35,446 nucleotides of DNA from an uncultured Candidatus Poseidoniales archaeon. GTDB taxonomy: Archaea > Thermoplasmatota > Poseidoniia > Poseidoniales > Poseidoniaceae. Below the pieces are notes generated by a model. That model did not search any database, had not been told where the DNA came from, and saw only the letters and a list, made by a program, of their open reading frames with translations. The position numbers and the translations under genes are program-made. Numbering within the stretch: the first letter of the stretch is position 1; each line of letters starts with the position of its first letter. Positions 7,370 to 15,638 of this stretch are shown in pieces. The stretch is from the NCBI GenBank assembly GCA_902520595.1, contig CABYOM010000010.1, positions 1 to 35,446 on the forward strand, in the 5' to 3' direction.

Positions 7370-7391
7370 GAGTAATACTAGAGTAATATTA
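7370..7391. repeat. Tandem 11-bp direct repeat, probable RHH operator
   Basis: GAGTAATACTA (7370-7380) is followed at once by GAGTAATATTA (7381-7391): 10 of 11 bases are identical. The 11-bp period puts both copies on nearly the same helix face, which suits two RHH dimers binding side by side. It lies 8 bp upstream of the RHH TATA box, where bound protein could affect TFB/TBP loading. Confidence 0.6.
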
Positions 7392-7397
7392 TGGAAA

Positions 7398-7424
7398 GGT
7401 ATGTTAATACGAATTAATCATACC
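7398..7424. promoter_or_regulatory. Imperfect inverted repeat in the aminotransferase promoter region
   Basis: GGTATG, TTAAT, a 4-base centre, ATTAA, a one-base bulge, then CATACC: a dyad of 11 pairs. The AT-rich core (around 7411-7420) may also be the TATA element for the gene at 7464, giving a leader of about 20 nt. It may act as an operator for either divergent gene. Confidence 0.4.
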
Positions 7425-7463
7425 ATCTAACGCCAATGTTCAAAGAACCCCTTCGGTGCCATT

Positions 7464-8969
7464 ATGCTGATGTCAACTCGTGCTGCTGATGCTTTCGCCC
7501 ATCTTGAAAGTCTTCGAGACCCTACGATACATCGCGACACTATTGGTCTAAAAGACGAAGTCATCCTTCAATTCTTATCACATGATGATGGCCTTTCATC
7601 CGCTATCGTTGAAGCAGTTGAGCGTAGAAATTCACTTGCTGAGGAATTCGGAGACGAAATGATGTCCTTGCCTGAATCAGAATTAGTGAAGATCTTACAA
7701 TCAGATTACATTAATTTTTATCCTCCAGCAACTGTCAATCCTTACGTCGCTCTCGCAGCACGTGGGCCATGGATTGTGACTACACATGGAGCGGTTCTCC
7801 ATGACAATGGAGGTTACGGAATGCTTGGCAGTGGGCACGGTCCGTCTGACGTCATTTCTGCTATGTCCGGGAATTGGGTAATGGCGAATGTGATGACCCC
7901 TTCTTACAGTCACAAACGTCTTGCTGACCGCCTGCAACGCGAACTGGGCCACACCAGGGGTTCATGTCCATTCACCCGTTTCATTTGCATGAACAGTGGG
8001 TCCGAGTCCGTCACAGTGAGTCTGCGAATTGCTGACGTTAATGCACGGAAAATGACTGGACCCGGCGGTCGTCATGAAGGAAAAGAAATAATGCTGATGG
8101 CCGTAGAGAAAGCATTTCATGGTCGTACCGATAGACCTGCTCAAATTTCTCACTCTTGCAAAGCATCATATGACAAAAATTTAGCAACTTTTAGGGACCG
8201 TGAAAATCTCATTCTTGTTCCGGCAAACGACGTACCTTCCCTCGAAGCTGCTTTTGCCAAGGCAGAGGCTGATGGCCAATTCATTGAATTAATGGCAATC
8301 GAACCTGTTCAGGGAGAAGGGAATCCCGGATCATGTGTTGAACGCTCATTCTATGACGCAGCACGACGATTAACTCTGGAACATGGCTCGATGCTCTTGG
8401 TAGACTCCATTCAAGCAGGTATTCGCGGCCAAGGTTGCCTCTCAGTCATTGATTACGAAGGGTTCCAAGATGCTGAATGCCCAGATATGGAGACTTGGTC
8501 AAAAGCCTTGAATGCAGGGCAATACCCTCTTTCCGTTCTAGGTTTAAATGACCGTGCATCCGAAAATTATGTTGTAGGTATTTACGGGAATACGATGACT
8601 ACAAATCCACGTGCCCTCGAAACTGCATGTGCAGTTCTTGATATGATTACACCCGAATTGCGAGATAACATTCGGGATCGAGGAGACGAATTTGTAGAGA
8701 AATTGTATTCACTCGCAGTTGAAATGCCCGGCATAATTACTCAAGTTCAAGGAACCGGCCTGCTTTTGAGTGCTGAACTTCAAGCGAAAAAGTATCCTGT
8801 CGTTGGGTTCGATGCAGTCGAAACATGGTGCCGTAAACACGGTCTTGGTGTAATTCACGGTGGTACGAACGCCCTTCGATTTACTCCCCACTTTGGCATC
8901 ACATCTGCAGAGATTGATCTCATCATTGATGTTGTTCGTGATTCACTCAAACACTTTTCAATGGCTTAA
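7464..8969 (+). CDS. Class III PLP-dependent aminotransferase
   Basis: 501 residues. Fold-type I, class III (ornithine/lysine/acetylornithine aminotransferase group). Visible are MNSGSESVTVSLRIAD (phosphate-binding region), AFHGRT, AIEPVQGEGN, then LLVDSIQAG, where most relatives have DExQ, and the PLP lysine in WSKALNAGQYPLS. The C-terminal small domain ends with GGTNALRFTPHFGIT. The N-terminal ~75 residues are helical and longer than in short aminotransferases. The substrate cannot be fixed; an omega-amino acid, lysine or putrescine is plausible. It is divergent from the RHH-que operon and shares its 130-bp regulatory region. GGTG lies 6 nt before ATG 7464; ATG 7470 is an alternative. Its 3' end overlaps the ABC permease gene by 4 nt. 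Confidence 0.88.
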   Translation: MLMSTRAADAFAHLESLRDPTIHRDTIGLKDEVILQFLSHDDGLSSAIVEAVERRNSLAEEFGDEMMSLPESELVKILQSDYINFYPPATVNPYVALAARGPWIVTTHGAVLHDNGGYGMLGSGHGPSDVISAMSGNWVMANVMTPSYSHKRLADRLQRELGHTRGSCPFTRFICMNSGSESVTVSLRIADVNARKMTGPGGRHEGKEIMLMAVEKAFHGRTDRPAQISHSCKASYDKNLATFRDRENLILVPANDVPSLEAAFAKAEADGQFIELMAIEPVQGEGNPGSCVERSFYDAARRLTLEHGSMLLVDSIQAGIRGQGCLSVIDYEGFQDAECPDMETWSKALNAGQYPLSVLGLNDRASENYVVGIYGNTMTTNPRALETACAVLDMITPELRDNIRDRGDEFVEKLYSLAVEMPGIITQVQGTGLLLSAELQAKKYPVVGFDAVETWCRKHGLGVIHGGTNALRFTPHFGITSAEIDLIIDVVRDSLKHFSMA

Positions 8970-10186
8970 GACAGTGATGTGACTATGTCTTCTCGGCTGA
9001 ACTGCTTTGAGGCATAGTAGGCTGCAAGACTCGCATAAACTATGGATGAAACTGCCCAAATGATGACGTGTTCGGTAATTACTCGATTCATGAGTAATTC
9101 TCGTAGCGCAAGTAATATGTTGACAACTGGAATTGCAAACCAAAATCCTTCTATTCCATCCAAGTTAATCACTTGGGTAAACAGTGCCGGGAAAAGTATG
9201 AGCATGAGTGCTGGAGCCAATATCGAACCGGCTTCTTTTACGCTGTGTGAACGCATTGCTAAGGCGAGTTCAAATGCCACGACCATGATAGCAAACAACA
9301 TGATGGCGAGGACAATAAGTAATATGGATGCAATTGAAAGTTGGGGCACTCCAATAAAACTCGATGAAGCCAGATAGCCAATTGCGAACAGCAATCCAAA
9401 TATCTGTAAAAGAACACCTACGCCTGTGATTGTGGCAACAGCGAGCCACTTACCAAAAAGCAGTTCCATCCTGGTGCACGGCAAACAAAGAAGCGCCTCT
9501 AATGTACCTCTTTCCCGTTCACCTGCTGTCATGTCGATTGACGGTTGGATTGCGCTGGAATACGTCCAAATGGCAAGAACCAACGGAATGAAGAGTGACA
9601 ATATCATACCTGATTGCTCACCTGTCGTCGCTACGTCACCTGCTGAAATCTCTCCATCCCAACGTAGCGGGTCAAGAGTTTCGTTAACGTCCAATCCACC
9701 CTGCTCTATGCGTTCTTTAATCTCAGAATTTTCCCACTCATTCAATACATTCAATATTCGATTTCGTGCTTCATTTGAACGTTCAGATGTAGAAAGGTGC
9801 AGAATAGCATACCCCCAAATATCATCATTCGATTCAAATCGAAGTATGGCATCTGTCGAACTGTTTCTTACTCGTTCAAGGTCTTGACCTGGTTCAGACA
9901 AATATGTCGTGTCAGGTAGGCTCTCAATGGTATAATTCATACCGCTCGTAGATATGTTATCTGCAAGATTTTCTGGCAATCCATCTGTCTGAATCACAAT
10001 TGACAGTTCGAGCGCATCAAGTTCAGCGGCCTCAGATTCAAGTAGAACTGGGAACAATATGAACAGTAATGGGAACATCAAAAGTGGGATTACGATGATA
10101 GCGATGATGGTCCTCCAATCACGTGTAAATTCGACAACCTCTTTCTTTGCAATCGAGCGAACTCTTCGGAAACTCCCTTCACTCAC
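8966..10186 (-). CDS. ABC-2 type transporter permease (NatB-like)
   Basis: 406 residues. One membrane span sits near residues 24-50 (WRTIIAIIVIPLLMFPLLFI). A soluble external domain of about 150 residues follows, then about five spans in the C-terminal half, including the conserved AGERERGTLEALLCLPCTR loop that contacts the ATPase. This is the NatB/YhaP-type layout of ABC-2 exporters. The start overlaps the ATPase gene by 8 nt, a clear translational pair. Substrate unknown; Na+ or small-molecule export is typical of the family. Last gene of the mutase-epimerase-ABC series. Confidence 0.88.
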   Translation of the reverse strand: MSEGSFRRVRSIAKKEVVEFTRDWRTIIAIIVIPLLMFPLLFILFPVLLESEAAELDALELSIVIQTDGLPENLADNISTSGMNYTIESLPDTTYLSEPGQDLERVRNSSTDAILRFESNDDIWGYAILHLSTSERSNEARNRILNVLNEWENSEIKERIEQGGLDVNETLDPLRWDGEISAGDVATTGEQSGMILSLFIPLVLAIWTYSSAIQPSIDMTAGERERGTLEALLCLPCTRMELLFGKWLAVATITGVGVLLQIFGLLFAIGYLASSSFIGVPQLSIASILLIVLAIMLFAIMVVAFELALAMRSHSVKEAGSILAPALMLILFPALFTQVINLDGIEGFWFAIPVVNILLALRELLMNRVITEHVIIWAVSSIVYASLAAYYASKQFSREDIVTSLS

Positions 10187-11012
10187 TCTCCATCACCTCT
10201 TGACTAGATGGAGGGGTTTTAGGAGTGAACAACCTTCGCCACCAACCAGTAAATGCGCTTTCTCTTGCATTGTCTTCTTTCCTTGTTCGAGCTTGGTCCA
10301 TAGTCAAAGATACATACGCATCTTCCAGCGATTCGGTTTCAGTATCATCTAACAATTGTTGGGGTGAGCCATCGGCTCTGATTTCACCGTTGTGAATAAT
10401 GACAATGCGATCGCATACTTGTTGTGCTTCAGCTAATTGGTGGGTTGAGTAAATGACAGTACCACCTTCATCACGCAATTGGCGCACCAGTGCACGAACA
10501 GTACGAGCACTGGTAATGTCCAGTCCTGCAGTAGGCTCGTCGAGCAGTAGGATATTTGGGCCGTGGGCAAGTGCTCTTAGTAAGGCTGTTTTTTGCTTCA
10601 TTCCACGTGAAAAACCCTTTGTGTGTCGTCCTAAATTGTCCTTCATGTCAAGATGTTGTGCGAATTTTTCTGTCCTCGCCCATGCGATTGAATCTTTCAC
10701 CCCATGCATCCTGCTGTGATACCGTATGTTTTCCCAAGCAGTTAATCGAGAGTAGAGTCCGGTTGATTCAGGGACGACTCCCAATTCATGTCTCATATTC
10801 ACTACGGGTTCACCGTTGCTCAAAACGACCGTTCCACTCGAGGGTTTATACACGCCAGCCATGAGCCGAAGCAGTGTTGTTTTACCCGCTCCATTACTCC
10901 CGACAAGCCCTACAATCTCTCCGGAATAAATTTCAAGACTAATATCTTGAAGAGCTTCAACTTCTGCGAAGTTCTTTGTTACTTCACGAATTGAAAGAAG
11001 AGATTTTGCCAT
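10179..11012 (-). CDS. ABC transporter ATP-binding protein (NatA-like)
   Basis: 277 residues. Walker A GSNGAGKTT, Q-loop near VVPES, signature FSRGMKQKTALL, Walker B ILLLDEPTAGLD and H-loop STHQ are all present. A short C-terminal extension (after about residue 230) is typical of ABC-2 exporter ATPases. ATG 11012 is chosen over two upstream starts because it lies one base after the epimerase stop and GAGG is 6 nt upstream. It pairs with the permease gene that follows and presumably powers it. Confidence 0.92.
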   Translation of the reverse strand: MAKSLLSIREVTKNFAEVEALQDISLEIYSGEIVGLVGSNGAGKTTLLRLMAGVYKPSSGTVVLSNGEPVVNMRHELGVVPESTGLYSRLTAWENIRYHSRMHGVKDSIAWARTEKFAQHLDMKDNLGRHTKGFSRGMKQKTALLRALAHGPNILLLDEPTAGLDITSARTVRALVRQLRDEGGTVIYSTHQLAEAQQVCDRIVIIHNGEIRADGSPQQLLDDTETESLEDAYVSLTMDQARTRKEDNARESAFTGWWRRLFTPKTPPSSQEVMESE

Positions 11013-11013
11013 A

Positions 11014-11454
11014 TCATCCCTCATTGATAGACTGGGTAAGTTCGACCAATACTCCACCAGTCGATTTCGGGTGGACGAATGCGATCATTTTACCGCCTGA
11101 ACCTTTTCTTGGGACCTCATCTATCATCGTAATTTTGTGTTCAAGAAGGTAGGCAATCAAGCCTTCAAGATCCCCAACTCTGAAACATAATTGCTGTATT
11201 CCAGCGCCTCGTTTCGAAAGGAATTTTCCAATTGGTGTATTGGCTGATGTCGGTTCAAGGAGTTCAATTTGAGTTGGATGATCGTCTTCACTCGAAGCGG
11301 ATGTCGAGAAAAATCGAGTCGTCACTCCTTGGTCTTCAACCAATTCGTCATTCGGTTGTTCGATTAATCCAAGAAGCCTCCAAAATCTACTGCCATGTTC
11401 GAGTTCATCGACTGCAATCCCAATGTGGTCGATATGTATTGGTCCGAATTTCAT
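11014..11454 (-). CDS. mce: Methylmalonyl-CoA epimerase
   Basis: 146 residues, a VOC (glyoxalase-fold) protein. It interconverts the (S)- and (R)-methylmalonyl-CoA epimers between propionyl-CoA carboxylase and the mutase. Seen are HIDHIGIAV with a metal His, IELLEPT, GAGIQQLCFRV, and HPKSTGGVLVEL with the C-terminal His and Glu. Length is normal. It starts 9 nt after the mutase stop, and the ABC ATPase begins one base after its own stop, so all are probably on one message. Confidence 0.94.
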   Translation of the reverse strand: MKFGPIHIDHIGIAVDELEHGSRFWRLLGLIEQPNDELVEDQGVTTRFFSTSASSEDDHPTQIELLEPTSANTPIGKFLSKRGAGIQQLCFRVGDLEGLIAYLLEHKITMIDEVPRKGSGGKMIAFVHPKSTGGVLVELTQSINEG

Positions 11455-11463
11455 TTCCTCACC

Positions 11464-13065
11464 TCAAAAACCACTTGGCGCCATCCATGTACCAAAAACG
11501 TCCTTCATCGCTGCAATTATTTCTCCTAGGGTACAATCATTGCGGACCGCGTCCAATACGAGAGGGAATAAATTATCATCGCCAGCAGCAGCTAATCGAA
11601 TGGCTTCTAGGCATTTTGCTACAATTGCATTGTTTCGGATATTTCTCAATTCAGCGAGTCGGCGGCATTGAGATTCCCCAACTGTTGGGTCGAGTTTGAG
11701 AACCTCGGTTTCGGTTTCTTCATCCATGAGCCCATGATTGACACCAACGATTTTTCTTTTCTCTTGCTCGACATCATTCAAGTGCTGATAGGCCGCATTA
11801 TGTATCTCTCGTTGCTGCCAACCTTGCTCGATTGCCTTCATAGAACCACCGAGCGATTCAATTTTGAGTATCTGTTCAAACGCGAGGTCGTGAATTCTTT
11901 GTGTTAGAGCTTCGACATGGTAAGAGCCACCAAGCGGATCGACAACATCGGCAACGCCGCTCTCTTCGGCAATTATTTGCTGGGTCCGAAGAGCAACAGT
12001 AGCAGATTTTTCTGTAGGCAACCCGAGTGCTTCGTCATAGGAATTCGTGTGCAAACTCTGTGTTCCACCACATACTGCGGCAAGAGCCTGAATGGTCACT
12101 CGGGCTATGTTGTTCAATGGTTGTTGTGCTGTCAAACTTACACCAGCAACTTGAGTGTGAAATCTCAGCATTGCTGATTTTGGGTTTTTGGGTTGGTAGC
12201 GAGAAGAGATTAACTCATACCAAAGAGTGCGCGCTGCTCTAAACTTTGCAGCTTCTTCAAAGAAGTCGTTGTGGCAATTAAAGAAAAAAGAAAGCCTCGG
12301 GGCGAAAGCATCGATGTCAAGGCCTTTTTCAACAGCAGCCTCCACATATGCAAGCGCATTCGATAAGGTAAAAGCAACTTCCTGTACTGCAGTTGAGCCC
12401 GCTTCACGTATGTGATACCCGGATATAGAGATGGTATTCCATTTCGGGACATTTTGTGCACAATATTCGAAAATGTCAGTGATTAATCGCATACTTGGTT
12501 CCGGAGGGAAAACATATGTACCCCTCGCAATGTATTCTTTCAATATGTCATTTTGAATTGTTCCAAGTACCTCATGCGACGACACACCTTGTTCTTCAGC
12601 AACTGCAATGTACATGGCAAGAAGAACCATTGCAGGAGCATTGATTGTCATCGAAGTGCTCACTTTATCCAATGGAATACCTTCAAGGAGTTGCCGCATG
12701 TCATCGAGCATTGATATTGAAACACCAACTTTTCCTACTTCGCCAAACGACATATCATCATCAGCATCTAGACCTAATTGGGTCGGCAAATCAAATGCCA
12801 CTGAAAGACCTTTTTGACCTCTTTCGAGCAATAATTTGAATCTTTCATTGGTCGCTTTTGCACTTGAGAAGCCCGCATATTGACGCATAGTCCACAAACG
12901 CGAACGATACATTGTAGAGTGAATACCACGAGTGTAAGGAGGAGACCCGGCATCACCATTGTGAAGAGGTTCTGCCCCAACTTCGTCCAGCGTCTCATGG
13001 GTACTCTGTAAATCCAAATCCAGGCCGCTCAGTGTCTTCCAGTCTTCCTTGCGTTGACTGACCAT
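11464..13065 (-). CDS. mcmA1: Methylmalonyl-CoA mutase, large (catalytic) subunit
   Basis: 533 residues, the catalytic TIM-barrel subunit only. Family blocks include SPPYTRGIHSTMYRSRLWTM, then RQYAGFSSAKATNERFK, GLSVAFDLPTQLGLDADD, NTISISGYHIREAGSTAVQE and GGTQSLHTNSYDEALGLPTE. In archaea and some bacteria the B12-binding domain is a separate small protein; no such gene is in this window. It rearranges (R)-methylmalonyl-CoA to succinyl-CoA, feeding propionyl-CoA from odd-chain fat, Val, Ile or Met into the TCA cycle. Downstream: epimerase and ABC exporter. Upstream: an FKBP gene 41 bp away. Confidence 0.94.
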   Translation of the reverse strand: MVSQRKEDWKTLSGLDLDLQSTHETLDEVGAEPLHNGDAGSPPYTRGIHSTMYRSRLWTMRQYAGFSSAKATNERFKLLLERGQKGLSVAFDLPTQLGLDADDDMSFGEVGKVGVSISMLDDMRQLLEGIPLDKVSTSMTINAPAMVLLAMYIAVAEEQGVSSHEVLGTIQNDILKEYIARGTYVFPPEPSMRLITDIFEYCAQNVPKWNTISISGYHIREAGSTAVQEVAFTLSNALAYVEAAVEKGLDIDAFAPRLSFFFNCHNDFFEEAAKFRAARTLWYELISSRYQPKNPKSAMLRFHTQVAGVSLTAQQPLNNIARVTIQALAAVCGGTQSLHTNSYDEALGLPTEKSATVALRTQQIIAEESGVADVVDPLGGSYHVEALTQRIHDLAFEQILKIESLGGSMKAIEQGWQQREIHNAAYQHLNDVEQEKRKIVGVNHGLMDEETETEVLKLDPTVGESQCRRLAELRNIRNNAIVAKCLEAIRLAAAGDDNLFPLVLDAVRNDCTLGEIIAAMKDVFGTWMAPSGF

Positions 13066-13106
13066 GTACTGTCCATGGCGAGGGGCTTCATCAAGACTCC
13101 CACGTA

Positions 13107-13613
13107 TCAGTGTTGTTCAGAACCATCTCGGCCATGAGCATGTCCGTGTGAAACTTCCTCATCTGATGCTTTGCGCAGATCAATAATCTCTACAGCAAAC
13201 GTAAGTGATTTCCCAGCAAGTGTGTGATTGAAATCTGCAGTAATGTATTCATCTGAAAGGTGGACTATAGTGAATGGTGAAGGGCCGTGTGGCATTTGTG
13301 CAACTAATTGCAAGCCCTCGGTCAACTTCGCTTCAGATTCCAATTGAGCAAATTGTTCACGAGGTATCTGAAGAACTCCAGCCTCGTCTCTATCACCATA
13401 TGCGCGTTCAGCAGACAATGTGAATTCTCTCTTTTCGCCAACTTTAGCACCTAGAATCTCTTCTTCAAAACCCGGAATCATTTGCTTGTGTCCTACCAGA
13501 AATGTCAACGGTTCTCTACCCTCGCTGCTGTCAAAGATCTCACCATTTTCAGGTAATGTTCCGGTATAATGCACGCTTGCTACTGTGTTTTCGCTAACTT
13601 CTAATTCTGTCAT
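13107..13613 (-). CDS. slyD: FKBP-type peptidyl-prolyl isomerase, SlyD-like
   Basis: 168 residues. FKBP domain in two parts (VASVHYTGTLPENGEIFDSS and LTFLVGHKQMIPGFEEEI, then after the insert FNHTLAGKSLTFAVEIIDL), interrupted by the flap/insert domain (about residues 73-128) that gives SlyD proteins their chaperone activity. The C-terminus is short and His-rich (HGHAHGRDG), reminiscent of the metal-binding tail of bacterial SlyD but much shorter. The gene starts 4 nt after the previous stop with GGTGA as ribosome-binding site. It is a cytoplasmic folding helper. Confidence 0.93.
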   Translation of the reverse strand: MTELEVSENTVASVHYTGTLPENGEIFDSSEGREPLTFLVGHKQMIPGFEEEILGAKVGEKREFTLSAERAYGDRDEAGVLQIPREQFAQLESEAKLTEGLQLVAQMPHGPSPFTIVHLSDEYITADFNHTLAGKSLTFAVEIIDLRKASDEEVSHGHAHGRDGSEQH

Positions 13614-13617
13614 AATT

Positions 13618-14517
13618 TCACCTTCTGGTTGTCATTCGGGTAACTAAATCTCTCAGTTTGTCTGCAACTTCGCGTGGCAGTATTTCTTCATCAACTTTGA
13701 GTTCAATAAATTCAAGTGCATCAGTAACGCCCATTCGTTCACCTTTTGCCCAGACTTGACCGAGCACATTTGAACGGTGCTCTTGGGCTATTGAATCATC
13801 ATCAAGAAGATCACGTGCGGCATATTTGTACTCGAGATACTTTTGGCGGTTGAGCTTCTTTTCTTGCTTTTGCCGTCCGCCACCTTTCTTATCACCTCGA
13901 CGCTTTCTACGTCGACGGTCTGAAGATTGTTTGGCAACTTCTGTTTGAATAGTTTTAAACACGTCATTTCGAGACTTTTCAGATTTGTTTGAGACGTCTT
14001 TGGATACGGCTTGAACGACGTCTACTAAACTTTTCTCAGCCGATACAAACTCAATAGCTGGTTCAGGTTCAGTAATTTCAACTTCTGCCTGAACTTCAAC
14101 AGCATCGACACGCTGAGCCTTTGCATTCTTTCTCGATTCTTCTGATTTGCGACGTAATTCAGCCATACGGTCTTCTCGCGAGGCTTTTGGAACAGAAACT
14201 TCGGCTGTTTCAACCGAATTCGTGAATGTTGGTTTAGCGACGGTTTCGACTGGCTTTTTGCCTTCTTCCACTTGGGGCTTCGATTCTTGTGTTCCGAGTC
14301 TGTTTAGGGCTTCTTGTCGTCGTTTGGCCAGTTCATTATGAGCGATTTTGGAATCTTGTTGAGGTCGAGGGGTTGGTCGTTGTGCAGGAGCATTTCGGCG
14401 TTGACTTTGTGAACGCTCATTCATTCGCTTATTCCGTTGTGCACTTGCATCACGGGCAAAGGGGTTGAATGGTTCATCTTTTTTACGCCGCTCGCCGCTA
14501 ATGTTCAGTTCCCCCAA
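13618..14517 (-). CDS. Unknown basic, largely disordered protein with folded C-terminus
   Basis: 299 residues if the TTG at 14517 is used; there is no ATG between the upstream stop and that codon in this frame. Residues 1-75 are rich in R, Q, N and P (RSQSQRRNAPAQRPTPRPQQ). Residues 75-195 are charged and low in complexity. A strongly basic patch, DRRRRKRRGDKKGGGRQKQE, lies near 200-220. The last ~80 residues look folded and helical (YLEYKYAARDLLDDDSIAQ ... ALEFIELKVDEEILPREVAD). The build suggests nucleic-acid binding, and the neighbours kae1 and FKBP fit an information-processing locus, but no family is recognised. Confidence 0.72.
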   Translation of the reverse strand: MGELNISGERRKKDEPFNPFARDASAQRNKRMNERSQSQRRNAPAQRPTPRPQQDSKIAHNELAKRRQEALNRLGTQESKPQVEEGKKPVETVAKPTFTNSVETAEVSVPKASREDRMAELRRKSEESRKNAKAQRVDAVEVQAEVEITEPEPAIEFVSAEKSLVDVVQAVSKDVSNKSEKSRNDVFKTIQTEVAKQSSDRRRRKRRGDKKGGGRQKQEKKLNRQKYLEYKYAARDLLDDDSIAQEHRSNVLGQVWAKGERMGVTDALEFIELKVDEEILPREVADKLRDLVTRMTTRR

Positions 14518-14566
14518 ACTCTTCTCGCCATTGACTCCTTAAAAACAATTAGCGTTCAATCAAACA

Positions 14567-15580
14567 TTAAACGGCCCATGTCACTTGAGTTTGGTCAGTA
14601 CGTAGATACTGGTCGATGGCGCTTTCTTGAAGGGTTGTGATCCTTCCTTCTTTAAGTTCGATGTATCCCAAAAGAGCGATCATGGTACCATTATCGATGC
14701 AATACATTCTGGGTGGTGCATGTGATGAGGACTCCCTTTCCTCTGTCATTTGCTCACACATCGTACGCAATCTAGAGTTGCAAGCGACACCACCGCCAAG
14801 CAGAAGTTCTTTCTTACCCGTGTGAGAAAGTGCGCGTTCGGCAATTTCGACGCATGCTGCAAATGAATGTTCTTGGAGCGACCAGCAAACTGCACCCAGT
14901 TCAGCACCATTTTCAATCAGCCTTTGAGCAGCCGTCATTACGCCGGAAAAGGCGAGGTCCATGCCTCGAACTGCGAACGGTAATTCGAGCCCGTCCAGTG
15001 TTGGATTTTCTTGTGTACTGAGCCATTCTGCGGCCAATTTTTCAATCACTGGACCTCCAGGGAACGGGATTCCTTGGGCCCGTGCGAATTTGTCAAGCAT
15101 GTTTCCAATGCCGATGTCGAGTGTTTCACCGAGCACTCTGTAGCGCCCCTCAAGGTGGGCAATGACTTGGGTGTTACCTCCCGAAACGTAGAGTAAAACC
15201 GGATCATTACAGCCACATTGTTGGCGTCCAATTTCAATATGAGCCACACAATGGTTAACGCCGATGAGCGGTACTTCTAATCGGCTTGAAATGCCACGAG
15301 CAATAGCTGCTCCAACACGTAAGCATGGACCCAAACCTGGTCCTTGTGAATAAGACACTGCACCAATATCACGTGGATTTAATTCATATTTTTCGAGGAG
15401 TGTTGAGAAGAGAGAGTTGGCTATATCTTTGTGGTGATCTGCTGCCTCACGTGGGTGAATGCCACCTTTATCCGGTCGCACTGTATCAGATATTGCAGGA
15501 TAAGGAATTCCCATTTTATCGACCAATCCGAACGAAAGCGTGTGTGCTGTCGATTCGATGCCGAGCGTCCAAAGTGTCAT
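14567..15580 (-). CDS. kae1: Kae1/TsaD, catalytic subunit of tRNA t6A synthesis (KEOPS)
   Basis: 337 residues from ATG 15580; ATG 15589 is also possible. It transfers the threonylcarbamoyl group to A37 of ANN-decoding tRNAs. Seen are LGIESTAHT at the start, SYSQGPGLGPCLRVGA, the metal site NHCVAHIEIG (HxxxH), LLYVSGGNTQVI, and the archaeal ending YLRTDQTQVTW. ASKHA ATPase fold. The Bud32 kinase, often fused at the C-terminus in archaea, is absent: the protein ends after the Kae1 core. It is divergent from hutI with 58 bp between starts, and the first gene of the long minus-strand series that includes FKBP and the mutase. Confidence 0.95.
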   Translation of the reverse strand: MTLWTLGIESTAHTLSFGLVDKMGIPYPAISDTVRPDKGGIHPREAADHHKDIANSLFSTLLEKYELNPRDIGAVSYSQGPGLGPCLRVGAAIARGISSRLEVPLIGVNHCVAHIEIGRQQCGCNDPVLLYVSGGNTQVIAHLEGRYRVLGETLDIGIGNMLDKFARAQGIPFPGGPVIEKLAAEWLSTQENPTLDGLELPFAVRGMDLAFSGVMTAAQRLIENGAELGAVCWSLQEHSFAACVEIAERALSHTGKKELLLGGGVACNSRLRTMCEQMTEERESSSHAPPRMYCIDNGTMIALLGYIELKEGRITTLQESAIDQYLRTDQTQVTWAV

Positions 15581-15638
15581 CTCAATCATACACTCCAGAG
15601 AGCCATTGTTCTTCAACCCTCAGCATACAGGATGTCAT

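Noticed and set aside
7333-7463. A preQ1-type riboswitch ahead of the queosine-precursor operon
   Set aside because: The TATA box is about 26 bp from the RHH start codon, so there is no leader to hold one, and the other direction leads to an aminotransferase with only a short leader.
14567-15580. Kae1-Bud32 fusion
   Set aside because: The protein ends right after the Kae1 C-terminus; no kinase motifs follow.
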